The position numbers were made by a program, and so were the translations under genes. Below, in pieces: positions 52,082 to 60,647 of a stretch of 64,000 nucleotides of DNA. The DNA lies in the NCBI RefSeq assembly GCF_030323145.1, contig NZ_CP100470.1, positions 1,426,001 to 1,490,000 on the forward strand. The letters run 5' to 3'. The notes under the pieces were generated by a model, which had not been told where the DNA came from, did no database searches, and saw only the letters and a list, made by a program, of their open reading frames with translations. Position 1 is the stretch's first letter. Every line of letters starts with the position of its first letter. The stretch comes from Mesorhizobium sp. C432A. Its GTDB lineage: Bacteria > Pseudomonadota > Alphaproteobacteria > Rhizobiales > Rhizobiaceae.

Positions 52082-52495
52082 TCAGAAGCCGTCGCAATTT
52101 TCCGCGATCGCCGCTTGCGAACTGGCGGTGATGCGGTTGCCGGTGACGGCGAACGTCTCCTGCATCAGCATGTCATTGTTGGGGAAATCATAGCAGGCGA
52201 TGACAGTTGTGACGCCGGCCTCGCTCTTTTCGACGCGATGCCGGATTGCGGCGCCGGCGACCGCGCCCTTCCATTCGTCGATCGACGCGATGAACTCCTG
52301 CTTCGACTGTACGACGCCGAGATCGTCGAGCTTGATGCGGACATCGTCGGCGAGCAGGTCCGACAATTCGGTGCGATCGGCGACCAGCAGCGCCGAATAC
52401 CAGCGGTCGATAATGGCGCCGTCATCGGAGCGGGCAGGGACGAGCGAAATCAGCAGCGCCGCTACGGCGAAAGCGATCGCAGGCCAAACCCGCAT
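52082..52495 (-). CDS. Exported NTF2-like protein, unknown function
   Basis: 137 residues, with GAGGAGG just before the ATG. A Sec signal peptide (MRVWPAIAFAVAALLISLVPARS) is followed by a small alpha+beta domain (IIDRWYSALLVADRTELSDLLADDVRIKLDDLGVVQSKQEFIASIDEWK) resembling SnoaL/NTF2-like folds. The two cysteines (in VIACYDF and AENCDGF) could form a disulphide in the periplasm. No catalytic residues can be named. It is 87 bp upstream of the M3 peptidase gene on the same strand. Confidence 0.82.
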   Translation of the reverse strand: MRVWPAIAFAVAALLISLVPARSDDGAIIDRWYSALLVADRTELSDLLADDVRIKLDDLGVVQSKQEFIASIDEWKGAVAGAAIRHRVEKSEAGVTTVIACYDFPNNDMLMQETFAVTGNRITASSQAAIAENCDGF

Positions 52496-52516
52496 TCTTG
52501 CCTCCTCTTATTTGAC

Positions 52517-52557
52517 CATGCCCTTATCCGAAAACCGGTTCCCACTTTTCGGGATCA
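52517..52557. repeat. Rhizobial dispersed palindromic repeat (GATCATG type)
   Basis: On the minus strand it reads ATGATCCCGAAAAGTGGGAA then CCGGTTTTCGGATAAGGGC and begins within about 6 bp of the carbonic anhydrase stop codon. Same family as 2547-2600 and 55075-55136. Confidence 0.75.
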
Positions 52558-52562
52558 TGGGT

Positions 52563-53207
52563 CTACGTCAAATCCGGCCGCTCGAAGTCGCCGGTGTCCT
52601 TGTTCATCACCCAGAGCTCGCCGGTCGAGATGTCGAACCAGGCGCCATGCAGCGACAGCCGCCCCTTGCCTTCGAGGATGGAGACGCAAGGGAAGGTCCT
52701 GAGATTGGCGATCGAATAGCGGATGGAAATCCGCTCCAGCGCCGTCTGCCGTTCGGTTGTCGTCATGAACGTGCTGGACGAAACGGTTTCGGCCGCCGGC
52801 GCGATCAGGCTCATCCATTTGCCGATGAAGTCGCCGGGCGACAGCGGCGCCGAATTGGTGTCGAGCGCGGCGCGGATGCCGCCGCAGCGGCCATGGCCCA
52901 TCACCACGATGTTTTTCACCTTCAGGCTCTGCACGGCGAATTCGAGCGCGGCCGAGGTCGAGTGGAACTCGCCGTCCGGCGCATAGGGCGGCACCAGATT
53001 GCCGACATTGCGCAGGACGAACAGTTCGCCCGGACCGGCGTCGAAGATCGCCTCGGGGGCAGAGCGGGAATCGCAGCAGGCAACGATCATGGTTTCGGGC
53101 GCCTGCCCCTCGCGGGCAAGCTCGCGATAGCGTCCGCTCTCGGTGAGATAGCGGCCATTCATGAAGTTGCGGTAGCCGGTCCAAAGATGTTCGGGGAGAT
53201 GGGGCAT
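52563..53207 (-). CDS. Beta-class carbonic anhydrase
   Basis: 214 residues. The zinc ligands and catalytic dyad are in place: C44, D46 and R48 in CCDSR, and H105 and C108 in MGHGRCGG. It interconverts CO2 and bicarbonate in the cytosol, supplying bicarbonate to carboxylases. The sequence VLRNVGNLVPPYAPDGEFHSTSAALEFAV is the standard beta-CA middle segment. It stands alone; 147 bp upstream separate it from the DUF429 gene with no feature that I can support. Confidence 0.96.
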   Translation of the reverse strand: MPHLPEHLWTGYRNFMNGRYLTESGRYRELAREGQAPETMIVACCDSRSAPEAIFDAGPGELFVLRNVGNLVPPYAPDGEFHSTSAALEFAVQSLKVKNIVVMGHGRCGGIRAALDTNSAPLSPGDFIGKWMSLIAPAAETVSSSTFMTTTERQTALERISIRYSIANLRTFPCVSILEGKGRLSLHGAWFDISTGELWVMNKDTGDFERPDLT

Positions 53208-53354
53208 GGGCTAGGGATGAAGCCTTTCGGGGTTAGCGACGGCAGCTCATTTCAAGTTAGAAAGGCTCTAACGGCAAATGCCCGTCGCGGGCAATGCCGA
53301 ATTGCGGATGGCTTCGTCGCAAATCGCCATGCCGCACGCATGGCGCCGCTTGCC

Positions 53355-54119
53355 TCACGCCCAGATCGCCAGGGGAATGCCGAAACGGTCGGCAAGCGGC
53401 GGGTCGGGAAACGGCGTTGCCTCCCCGCCGGCAATGCGTCCGGCAATCAGCATCATCGCTGCGGCGTCGAGGAAATCGTCGGCGGCAGCACCGCGTTGCG
53501 GCGGCTGGTCAAGGAAAGCTCTGGTATAGCCGTGCCGGCAGAGCAGTGCCTTGCGTTCTTCCATCCCGGCCGGATTGACGGCGCCCTTGATCTTCTTCGG
53601 CAGTGTCATCGGTTTTTCGCCGTTCAGCCGGCAGAAGGCCACTTCGGGATGCGATTCGAAGACGCGGCGGCGCAGTTGCGGACGTGCGATCAGCAGCGCG
53701 TCGATCTCGCGTATCTTGGCAAAGATGCCGAAGGCCTGGATCGAGACGCCGCGTGGCGGATCGGAGGTCGCCTTGGCCACCTCGCTGGCGCGCCGATGTG
53801 CCTCATACCAGGCCTCGACCGTGGTGAAGCCGCTGGTGTCGGCGTAGAGGGCCGGGCGGGACGGGATAGAGAAGACGCTGGATTGCCGTGCTCCGAGCAT
53901 TGGCCGTACCAAGGTCTCCGGCCCGCGCCCGCCTCTTTTCGAGACGTCCGGCAGGCCGATCGGCATGTCGACGACCACTGTCGCATCGGCGGGCAAGGCG
54001 TCGAGCAGGGTCGCAAAGCTGGGAAAGACGCGGACTGACGGCGCGGCATCCAGATCGCGGCGGACGGCGATCCAGCCGGCCTTGCAGCCGTCGACGCCGA
54101 CGACCACGGTCGAGGTCAC
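53355..54119 (-). CDS. DUF429 family protein
   Basis: 254 residues from a GTG at 54119 that overlaps the pdxY stop codon. The N-terminus VVGVDGCKAGWIAV and the segment VVVDMPIGLPD have acidic residues at the tips of beta strands, as in RNase H-like folds, with RVFESHPEVAFCRLNG and AAADDFLDAAAMMLIAGR completing the pattern. The family is described as predicted nuclease or RNase H-like, without an established function. Overlap with pdxY suggests translational coupling, though a functional link to vitamin B6 metabolism is not apparent. Confidence 0.9.
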   Translation of the reverse strand: MTSTVVVGVDGCKAGWIAVRRDLDAAPSVRVFPSFATLLDALPADATVVVDMPIGLPDVSKRGGRGPETLVRPMLGARQSSVFSIPSRPALYADTSGFTTVEAWYEAHRRASEVAKATSDPPRGVSIQAFGIFAKIREIDALLIARPQLRRRVFESHPEVAFCRLNGEKPMTLPKKIKGAVNPAGMEERKALLCRHGYTRAFLDQPPQRGAAADDFLDAAAMMLIAGRIAGGEATPFPDPPLADRFGIPLAIWA

Positions 54120-55000
54120 GCCCGGCGGTCCCGCCCCGGATGCGTGAGGTGGCGCAGTTGCACCATCGCCATCGGATGCGACAGGCTCTGGGCATCGGTT
54201 TCAAGCTGCAACTCGTCGCCGCCACGCTTGGCGGTTCGCGCCAGGATTTCGTAGACGGCGGCGGTGGTCGATTGCAGCGCCTTGATCGGCGGCTGCCCCG
54301 ACAGGATGCGGGCGAGGTAGACGGCCGCAGTCAGGTCACCGAGGCCATTCGGCGGCTTGTCGATGAGGCGGTGTTCGGCCAGCAGCGCCTGGGTGCCGTC
54401 AAGCAGCAGATTGCCGGTGCCGCCGGTCATCATCGACTGTGCCGACGTCACCAGCATTGTTGACGGTCCGGCATGGAGGGCGGCCGAGATCACCGATTTC
54501 AGATCGGGCAAAGGCGCGCCGGCCATCCACTCCAGCTCATAGCGGTTGGGGGTGGCGATGTCGGCGATCGGCATCAGCCGGTCGCGCATCGCGGCGGCCG
54601 TCGGCTCGGGCACATAGAGCCCGCCGGAATCGCCCATCACCGGATCGCATATATAAATCGCGTCCGGCGTCTTGGCCTTGACCGCCGCAACCAGCGAGGC
54701 GACGGCCTCGGCCTGGCCGGCCTCGCCAAGATAGCCCGACAGCACCGCGCCGACCTCACCCAGCCAGGGCGCGCGCTCGAGATCGGCCATCAGCGCCTTG
54801 AACTGGTCGAGCGGCGGCACGATGCGCGTGGCGCGGCCATGGCCCGGATGCCAGGGCAAGATGACCGTCGGTACCGCCCACACGGGAAAGCCCAGCGTCT
54901 CCAGCGCAAACACGGCGGCGCGGTTGCCGACCGAGCCGCGGGCGACATGGCTGGAAATGACGATGACCGCGCGCGGCGCGTCGGCTTTTTCGCGGTTCAT
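54116..55000 (-). CDS. pdxY: Pyridoxal kinase
   Basis: 294 residues from the ATG at 55000 (AGGA upstream). PfkB/ThiD-like PdxY family features: VIVISSHVARGSVGNRAAVFALETLGFPVWAVPTV, ICDPVMGDSGGLYVPE, DIATPNRYELEWMAG, and the C-terminal anion hole PPNGLGDLTAAVYLAR containing the catalytic GxGD aspartate. It phosphorylates pyridoxal, pyridoxine or pyridoxamine in the PLP salvage pathway. The C-terminal TDAQSLSHPMAMVQLRHLTHPG is somewhat longer than usual. Confidence 0.94.
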   Translation of the reverse strand: MNREKADAPRAVIVISSHVARGSVGNRAAVFALETLGFPVWAVPTVILPWHPGHGRATRIVPPLDQFKALMADLERAPWLGEVGAVLSGYLGEAGQAEAVASLVAAVKAKTPDAIYICDPVMGDSGGLYVPEPTAAAMRDRLMPIADIATPNRYELEWMAGAPLPDLKSVISAALHAGPSTMLVTSAQSMMTGGTGNLLLDGTQALLAEHRLIDKPPNGLGDLTAAVYLARILSGQPPIKALQSTTAAVYEILARTAKRGGDELQLETDAQSLSHPMAMVQLRHLTHPGRDRRA

Positions 55001-55074
55001 GGAAAATCCTAGATACGGATAATTTTTCGTTGAATCGTCATCCTGATCTATCTCTTTGGTTGGAGGATGATCTC

Positions 55075-55136
55075 CGGACAAAACGGTTCCCGTTTGTCCG
55101 AGAAAACCGGTTCCCACTTTTCAGGATCATGCTCTA
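55075..55136. repeat. Rhizobial dispersed palindromic repeat (GATCATG type), overlapping a stop codon
   Basis: On the minus strand AGCATGATCCTGAAAAGTGG, then GAACCGGTTTTCTCGGACAA, followed by an inverted ACGGG/CCGT-rich tail. It begins inside the TAG stop codon of the 55134-55385 gene. Confidence 0.75.
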
Positions 55137-55385
55137 GCTGCCCCGGGAGACGTAGTACACGAGCCAGATCAAAAGGCCGAGGGCGACGATGAGCCCAAGT
55201 GCGCGACCGATGCGGGTGCCCCAGACCTCGATCGGATCGGATCGGTCGGCCTCCGCTGCGGTAACATGATCGCGCGCGCCTTTCGCTGCCCGTGACACCA
55301 GCGATGCGCCGCCAAGGCCGCCCTCGTTCGCCACGCGCTCGATAATGCGGCGCGATTCGCTGTCATCGTCGTGGCGTTCCGCCAT
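55134..55385 (-). CDS. Small C-terminally anchored membrane protein, unknown
   Basis: 83 residues from the ATG at 55385 (AGGA upstream). A charged, glycine-containing N-terminal part (ERHDDDSESRRIIERVANEGGLGGASLVSRAAKGARDHVTAAEADR) is followed by one membrane helix (ALGLIVALGLLIWLVYYV) close to the C-terminus. I recognise the layout as common in rhizobial hypothetical proteins but no family name. It is divergent from lemA across a 163-bp gap that probably contains both promoters. Confidence 0.75.
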   Translation of the reverse strand: MAERHDDDSESRRIIERVANEGGLGGASLVSRAAKGARDHVTAAEADRSDPIEVWGTRIGRALGLIVALGLLIWLVYYVSRGS

Positions 55386-55548
55386 GATCCTGTCCTGTTT
55401 GCCGGCAACCATACCGTGTTCGCGCGATCAATCACAGGGCCTCGCCGGCGCATGAATGCGCGCCAGGAATGCGCGCCAGCGGCAGACATTTTCTTGAGCG
55501 CGGATTGTGCTAATGCTTCGCATGCAACTTCTGTCGAGGGACCTCACC

Positions 55549-56181
55549 ATGTTTGCCCAGCGCCTTGCCTTCCCTTTCCGCAGTCTGCCGGCCGTGCTGA
55601 TGATGGCCGTCGTGCTGCCTCTGCTCGCCGGCTGCGGCTTCAACACCATCCCGACGGCGGAGGAAAACGCCAAGGCGGCATGGAGCGAGGTGCTGAACCA
55701 GTATCAGCGTCGGTCCGACCTCATTCCCAATTTGGTCGAGACGGTGAAGGGCTATGCCTCGCATGAAAAGGACACGCTCGATGCGGTGGTCGAAGCGCGC
55801 GCCAAGGCGACGCAGATCACGGTGACGCCGGAAACGCTGAAGGACCCCGAAGCGCTCAAGAAGTTCCAGGATGCGCAATCAGGGCTGACCAGCGCGCTGT
55901 CGCGGCTGATCGCGGTGTCGGAGGCCTATCCCGACCTCAAGGCCAACCAGAATTTCCTGGCGCTGCAGGCGCAACTCGAAGGCACCGAGAACCGTATCGC
56001 CGTGGCGCGGCGCGACTACATCCTGGCGGTCAAGGATTACAATCTGACGCTGAGGACCTTTCCGTCGGTGCTATGGGCAACCTTCTGGTTCCGCAGCAAC
56101 GAGCCCTTCGCCAACTTCACCGTCGAAGAAGACAAGATGCAGCCGCCGAAGGTCGATTTCGGCACGAAGCAGGGCGGGTGA
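55549..56181 (+). CDS. LemA family lipoprotein
   Basis: 210 residues from the ATG at 55549 (GAGGGA upstream). A lipobox LLAGC places the modified cysteine at residue 29. The mature part has the LemA helical pattern: EVLNQYQRRSDLIPNLVETVKGYASHEKDTLDAVVEARAKATQI, LSRLIAVSEAYPDLKANQNFLALQAQLEGTENRIAVARRDYI and YNLTLRTFPS. The lipoprotein form with the acylated Cys would sit on a membrane facing the periplasm. LemA genes are usually followed by TPM-domain genes, as here, although the partnership's function is unknown. Confidence 0.93.
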   Translation: MFAQRLAFPFRSLPAVLMMAVVLPLLAGCGFNTIPTAEENAKAAWSEVLNQYQRRSDLIPNLVETVKGYASHEKDTLDAVVEARAKATQITVTPETLKDPEALKKFQDAQSGLTSALSRLIAVSEAYPDLKANQNFLALQAQLEGTENRIAVARRDYILAVKDYNLTLRTFPSVLWATFWFRSNEPFANFTVEEDKMQPPKVDFGTKQGG

Positions 56182-56204
56182 TGACGTCTGGGTGAGCTTG
56201 GCCT

Positions 56205-57191
56205 TTGCCAGCCTTGCGTTCCTTCACACCCCCCTCTGTCCTGCCGGACATCTCCCCCTCAAGGGGGGAGATCAGCTGTCTTCTGTCCTTGCGCCAAATA
56301 TCAGCGTTGCCGGCTGAGCGTCGGCAGCGAGATTGCCAATCTCCCCCCTCGAGGGGGAGATGTCCGGCAGGACAGAGGGGGACGCGAAGGAACGCCAACC
56401 TTGGTGTTCTTCTCGCCTTTCTGGCCGTCTTCCTGCCCCTCACCGCCTTCGCCGCCGACCTCCCCGCGCTGACCGGCCGCGTCGTCGACAATGCCGGGAT
56501 CATCGATGCAGGCACCAAAGCCGCGCTCACCCAGAAACTCGCCGACTTCGAGACCAGAGGCTCCGACCAGATCGTCGTCGCAACCATCCCCAGCCTCGAC
56601 GGCGAGGAGATTGAGCCTTACGCCAACCGGCTGTTCCGCTTCTGGAAGCTCGGCCAGGCCAAGGAAAACAACGGCGTGCTGCTGCTGGTGGCGCCGAACG
56701 ACCGCAAGATGCGCATCGAGGTCGGCTATGGGCTGGAAGGCACGCTGACCGATTTGCACACCAAGCTGATCATCGAAAACGACATGGTGCCGGCGTTCCG
56801 CGCCGGCGATTTCTCCGGGGGCATTTCCAAGGCCGTCGACGACATGGTGATGGTGCTGGAAGGCAATCCGGAGGAATTGGAGGCGCGCGGCGAGCGCAAC
56901 CAGAAGCCGCCCATCAATACCGACAATCTGTTCTTCGGCGTCTTCATCAGCATCTGGGCAATCATCTTCTTCGGCAGCATGGCCGCCTCCATCCTGCCGC
57001 CGATCTTCGGCCAAAAACTCGGTCCCGGCCGCTATCGCTGGCTCGGCATGACATTCGAGCCGGGCCGGCGGTCGTCCAGCGGCGGCTGGTCTTCGGGCGG
57101 GGGCGGCTGGTCGTCGGGTTCAAGCGGTGGTGGCGGCTTTTCCGGCGGCGGCGGTTCGTCCGGCGGCGGCGGCTCCTCGGGAAGCTGGTGA
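56205..57191 (+). CDS. TPM-domain membrane protein (copy 1), N-terminus fused to a repeat element
   Basis: Up to 328 residues. The signal-like helix NLGVLLAFLAVFLPLTAFAAD is followed by a TPM domain (LPALTGRVVDNAGIIDAGTKAALTQKLADFETRGSDQIVVATIPSLDGEEIEPYANRLF), a second membrane helix (GVFISIWAIIFFGSMAASIL) and a Gly/Ser/Trp-rich tail. No ATG, GTG or TTG lies directly before the signal helix in frame. The nearest are TTGs at 56289 and 56307 between the arms of a fold-back repeat, or 56205 beyond it. The repeat is translated in frame as PPSVLPDISPSRGEI. The real start is therefore unsettled, and the original N-terminus may have been lost to the insertion. Confidence 0.8.
   Translation: MPALRSFTPPSVLPDISPSRGEISCLLSLRQISALPAERRQRDCQSPPSRGRCPAGQRGTRRNANLGVLLAFLAVFLPLTAFAADLPALTGRVVDNAGIIDAGTKAALTQKLADFETRGSDQIVVATIPSLDGEEIEPYANRLFRFWKLGQAKENNGVLLLVAPNDRKMRIEVGYGLEGTLTDLHTKLIIENDMVPAFRAGDFSGGISKAVDDMVMVLEGNPEELEARGERNQKPPINTDNLFFGVFISIWAIIFFGSMAASILPPIFGQKLGPGRYRWLGMTFEPGRRSSSGGWSSGGGGWSSGSSGGGGFSGGGGSSGGGGSSGSW
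56216..56395. repeat. 180-bp fold-back element inside the 5' end of a TPM gene
   Basis: Outer arms GCGTTCCTTC (56216-56225) and GAAGGAACGC (56386-56395) pair perfectly. Inside, CCCCCTCTGTCCTGCCGGAC and TCCGGCAGGACAGAGGGGG are inverted, with CTCCCCCT stems. The reading frame of the TPM gene stays open through the whole element. Confidence 0.9.
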
Positions 57192-57195
57192 CGAG

Positions 57196-57714
57196 ATGAC
57201 AACACGCATCGCCAATCCCTGGCATGGCCGCTTCGCCACGATGACCGGCGCTGCCTTGCTGGTCTTGCTCGTCAGCTTCGCGGCGCTGGCGGCGGAACTG
57301 CCCGCCCTCACCGGTGGTGTCGTCGACAATGCAGGCATCATCGACGCTGCGACCGAGGCGGCGCTGACGCAGAAGCTGGCCGATTTCGAGACCAAAGGCT
57401 CCGACCAGATCGTCGTCGCGACGGTTCCCAGCCTCGACGGCGAGGAGATCGAGCCTTACGCCACCCGGCTGTTCAACGCCTGGAAGCTCGGCCAGAAGGC
57501 CAAGAACAATGGCGTGCTTCTGCTGGTGGCCGTGAACGACCGCAAGATGCGCATCGAGGTCGGCTACGGGCTGGAAGCCACGCTCACCAACCAGCACGCC
57601 ACACGGATCATTGAAGGCATGGTGCCGGCCTTCCGCGCCGGGGATTTCTCCGGCGGTATTTCCAAAGCGGTCGACGACATGATCATGGTGATCGAGGACG
57701 GTCATGGTGGTTGA
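57196..57714 (+). CDS. Truncated TPM-domain protein (copy 2)
   Basis: 172 residues. It has a signal-type helix (FATMTGAALLVLLVSFAALAA) and a complete TPM domain nearly identical in wording to copies 1 and 3 (LTQKLADFETKGSDQIVVATVPSLDGEEIEPYATRLF), but stops at VIEDGHGG without the second membrane helix and Gly/Ser tail. Directly after its TGA the sequence GGGAGCTGGTGACGGC repeats the last codons (GSW-stop) of the intact copies, a scar of an internal deletion. The product would be secreted or anchored only by its N-terminus. It may still be functional. Confidence 0.82.
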   Translation: MTTRIANPWHGRFATMTGAALLVLLVSFAALAAELPALTGGVVDNAGIIDAATEAALTQKLADFETKGSDQIVVATVPSLDGEEIEPYATRLFNAWKLGQKAKNNGVLLLVAVNDRKMRIEVGYGLEATLTNQHATRIIEGMVPAFRAGDFSGGISKAVDDMIMVIEDGHGG

Positions 57715-57731
57715 GGGGAGCTGGTGACGGC

Positions 57732-58622
57732 ATGACAGTACGCGTCTTCAATCCGCCAAAACCTGGCCGCGCAGCCGCGACGATCGGCATCGCCTTGTTG
57801 ACGATGCTCGCCATGCTGTTCGTAGCCTTGGCGGCAGACCTGCCGGCACTCACCGGGCGGGTGGTCGACAATGCCGGTATTATCGACGCCGCGACCAAGG
57901 CGGCACTAACGCAGAAGCTCGCGGATTTCGAGACCAAAGGCTCCGACCAGATCGTCGTCGCCACCATCCCCAGCCTGGACGGCGAGGAGATCGAACCCTA
58001 CGCCAACCGGCTGTTCCGCTTCTGGAAACTCGGCCAGGCCGGCGAAAACAACGGCGTGCTTCTGCTGGTGGCCAAGAACGACCACAAGATGCGCATCGAG
58101 GTCGGCTACGGGCTGGAAGGCACGCTGACCGACCTGCACACCAAACTGATCATCGAAAATGACATGGTGCCGGCGTTCCGCGCCGGTGATTTCTCCGGCG
58201 GCATTTCCAAGGCCGTCGACGACATGGTCATGGTGCTGGAAGGCAACCCGGAAGAGCTGGAGGCGCGCGGCAAGCGCAACCCGGCCGACCACAGCACGCC
58301 CGTCGATCCTATAGTCGCGGTCTTCCTGATCCTGTGGGCGGCGATGTTCTTCGGCGGCCTGGCGATGGCCTTCCTGCCGCCGATCTTCGGCACCAAGCTG
58401 TCGCCGGGCGTGTATAAATGGCTGGGCATGACCTTTCGCTACGGCCAGGGGCCGAGCGGATCGTCCTCGGGCTCCAGCAGCTGGACAACAAGTTCGTCGT
58501 CGGGCAGCGGATGGTCATCGGGAAGTTCGGGCAGCAGCTGGTCTTCGGGCTCAAGCAGCGGCGGCGGGTTTTCAGGCGGCGGCGGTTCGTCTGGCGGTGG
58601 CGGGTCTTCAGGGAGCTGGTGA
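57732..58622 (+). CDS. TPM-domain membrane protein (copy 3)
   Basis: 296 residues from the ATG at 57732. Signal helix (ATIGIALLTMLAMLFVALAAD), TPM domain (LPALTGRVVDNAGIIDAATKAALTQKLADFETKGSDQIVVATIPSLDGEEIEPYANRLF), second helix (VAVFLILWAAMFFGGLAMAFL) and a tail of alternating Gly and Ser ending SSGSW. This is the intact form, as in YgcG-type proteins. The TPM domain probably faces the periplasm. The tail is of low complexity and varies in length between copies 1 and 3. Close similarity at DNA level shows recent tandem duplication. Confidence 0.9.
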   Translation: MTVRVFNPPKPGRAAATIGIALLTMLAMLFVALAADLPALTGRVVDNAGIIDAATKAALTQKLADFETKGSDQIVVATIPSLDGEEIEPYANRLFRFWKLGQAGENNGVLLLVAKNDHKMRIEVGYGLEGTLTDLHTKLIIENDMVPAFRAGDFSGGISKAVDDMVMVLEGNPEELEARGKRNPADHSTPVDPIVAVFLILWAAMFFGGLAMAFLPPIFGTKLSPGVYKWLGMTFRYGQGPSGSSSGSSSWTTSSSSGSGWSSGSSGSSWSSGSSSGGGFSGGGGSSGGGGSSGSW

Positions 58623-58628
58623 GAGAAG

Positions 58629-59267
58629 ATGGCAACACGACCGATCAGCCCACAGGACCATGAGCGCATCGCCACCGCGATCCGCGCGGCCGAGGCCAAA
58701 ACCGACGGCGAGATCTACTGCGTCGTTGCGCATGCCAGCGACGGCTATTTCTTTCCCGCCGCCTTCATGGCGACATCAGGCATGCTGATTGCCAGCCTCG
58801 CCGTCGCTTATGGGCTGGAAGCCTGGTGGCTGTCGATCCGGCTGCCGCATTTCGTCATTGTCCAACTGCTGGCACTGGCCTCGGTGTTGGTGCTTTTGTG
58901 GGCGCTGCCGGGCTTGCGCATCCATCTGGTGCCGCGCCGGCAGCGTTATCAGGCGGCACATCACAATGCGCTCAGGCAGTTCCTCGCCCGCAATGTCCAC
59001 CGCACCACGGCGCGCACCGGCGTGTTGGTCTTCGTGTCGATCGCCGAGCGTTATGCCGAAGTGGTCGCCGATTCGGGCATCGACAGCAAGGTCGGCCAGC
59101 ATGTCTGGGACGGCGTGCTGCGCGATCTCCTGCAGCATGCCGGTGACGACCGGCTCGCCGACGGCTTCGTCAAGGCGATCGGGCAGGTCGGCGCGGTGCT
59201 GGCCGAGCATTTCCCGGTGACGTCGGGCGATGCCAATGAACTGGACGATCATCTCGTCGAGATCTGA
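58629..59267 (+). CDS. TPM-domain protein with membrane helices, divergent
   Basis: 212 residues. It begins with SPQDHERIATAIRAAEAKTDGEIYCVVAHASDGY, the first half of a TPM domain, has two hydrophobic segments (AAFMATSGMLIASLAVAYGL and FVIVQLLALASVLVLLWALPGL), then continues with the second half (ARNVHRTTARTGVLVFVSIAERYAEVVADSGIDSKVGQHVWDGVLRDLL). The domain is thus interrupted by a membrane hairpin, as in known YgcG-associated partner proteins. No signal peptide. It is 6 bp downstream of copy 3 and clearly in the same transcript. Confidence 0.88.
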   Translation: MATRPISPQDHERIATAIRAAEAKTDGEIYCVVAHASDGYFFPAAFMATSGMLIASLAVAYGLEAWWLSIRLPHFVIVQLLALASVLVLLWALPGLRIHLVPRRQRYQAAHHNALRQFLARNVHRTTARTGVLVFVSIAERYAEVVADSGIDSKVGQHVWDGVLRDLLQHAGDDRLADGFVKAIGQVGAVLAEHFPVTSGDANELDDHLVEI

Positions 59268-59434
59268 AAAGCCAGCACGCGCTACCCGGACGGACGCCTG
59301 ACCGCGCCGGCTGGGTGCGTTTCCAGGCAGGCTTTGCCCATTGTCAGCAGTGTCGCGATCGGCTGTGAGAAAGCGGTCGGCGGGCTGACCTCGACTCTTG
59401 CAAATGGCCGATGCGGGTTTATGGTTAACAAATC

Positions 59435-59941
59435 ATGAATACGCTGAGCATCGACATCAGGAAAGCCGAACCGCGCGACGCTGGCGCCATTGCGGACGTG
59501 CACCAGCAGGCTTGGGAGGGCGCCTATTCCGGCATCATCCCGCATCGCTCGCTGACCTCGATGATCAACCGCCGCGGCGCCGACTGGTGGGCCAACGCCA
59601 TCCGCCGCGCCGCCACCGTTCTGGTGGTCGAGATCGGCGGCACCATCGCCGGCTATGCCACGATCGGCAAGAACCGCGCCCGCGAGCTGAAGCAACAGGG
59701 CGAAATCTACGAACTTTACCTGCGTCCGGAATATCAGGGCATCGGGCTCGGCAGCCGGCTGTTCAAGGCGGCGCGGGCGCGGCTTGCCGACCACGGGCTG
59801 AAGGGAATGGTGGTGTGGGCGCTGGAAGACAACCAGAACGCACTTTCCTTCTATGCCGGCGCGGGTGGCCGTGACGTCGCCGAAGGCGTCGAGATTTTCG
59901 AGCAGAGGGCGCTCAAGAAGGTCGCCTTCGTCTGGGAATGA
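59435..59941 (+). CDS. GNAT family N-acetyltransferase
   Basis: 168 residues. Motif A is LYLRPEYQGIGLGSRLFKAARARL (R/Q-x-x-G-x-G/A pyrophosphate loop), preceded by the beta-strand region EIGGTIAGYATIGKNRARELKQQGEIYEL and followed by MVVWALEDNQNALSFYAGAGG. The acceptor substrate is unknown. A 168-bp gap separates it from the TPM cluster. The purine-poor region before the ATG gives no strong ribosome site. Confidence 0.92.
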   Translation: MNTLSIDIRKAEPRDAGAIADVHQQAWEGAYSGIIPHRSLTSMINRRGADWWANAIRRAATVLVVEIGGTIAGYATIGKNRARELKQQGEIYELYLRPEYQGIGLGSRLFKAARARLADHGLKGMVVWALEDNQNALSFYAGAGGRDVAEGVEIFEQRALKKVAFVWE

Positions 59942-60063
59942 CCGGCTTCGGTTACAAATCATCATAAACCGTGCGCTTCCGTTAGCGCTTCGCACCAATC
60001 GCCGCATTGCACCATGCTGCGCCGCCCGCTATCGATCTTGGACATCGAGAGAGGGATTTAAGC

Positions 60064-60597
60064 ATGCGAATCGAAGCCATTGCCATCGGAAAGAACCCGC
60101 CCGAGGACATCAACGTCATCATCGAGGTGCCGATCGGCGGCGAGCCGATCAAGTACGAGATGGACAAGGAGGCCGGCACGCTGTTCGTCGACCGTTTCCT
60201 GCACACCTCGATGCGCTACCCCGGCAATTACGGTTTCGTGCCGCACACGCTCTCGGGCGACGGCGACCCGATTGACGTTCTGGTCTGCAACACCCGCGCG
60301 CTGGTGCCGGGCTGCGTCATCAATGTGCGGCCGATCGGCGTGCTGGTGATGGAAGACAATGCCGGCCAGGACGAGAAGGTCATTGCCGTGCCGTCGCCGA
60401 AGCTGACGCTGCGCTACGAAAACGTCACCGAATACACGCAGCTGCCCGAGATCACCCGCGACCAGGTCCAGCACTTCTTCGAGCACTACAAGGATCTCGA
60501 GCCCGGCAAATGGGTCAAGATCGAAGGCTGGCACGATTCCAAATACGCCAAGAAGATGATTGTCGACGCGATCGCACGGGCGAAGGCGGCAAAGTAG
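60064..60597 (+). CDS. ppa: Inorganic pyrophosphatase (family I)
   Basis: 177 residues from the ATG at 60064 (GAGAGGGA upstream). The signature DGDPIDVLV with its three metal-binding aspartates is intact, with [18 protein letters not shown] at the substrate pocket, [13 protein letters not shown] and a C-terminal [19 protein letters not shown]. It hydrolyses pyrophosphate released in biosynthesis and is normally essential. It stands alone between a GNAT gene and a fold-back repeat. Confidence 0.97.
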   Translation: MRIEAIAIGKNPPEDINVIIEVPIGGEPIKYEMDKEAGTLFVDRFLHTSMRYPGNYGFVPHTLSGDGDPIDVLVCNTRALVPGCVINVRPIGVLVMEDNAGQDEKVIAVPSPKLTLRYENVTEYTQLPEITRDQVQHFFEHYKDLEPGKWVKIEGWHDSKYAKKMIVDAIARAKAAK

Positions 60598-60647
60598 CGC
60601 CGAGAGAGGCCTGCGTCTCGTTCAAGTAAGCGGCAAACGCCAGCGCG

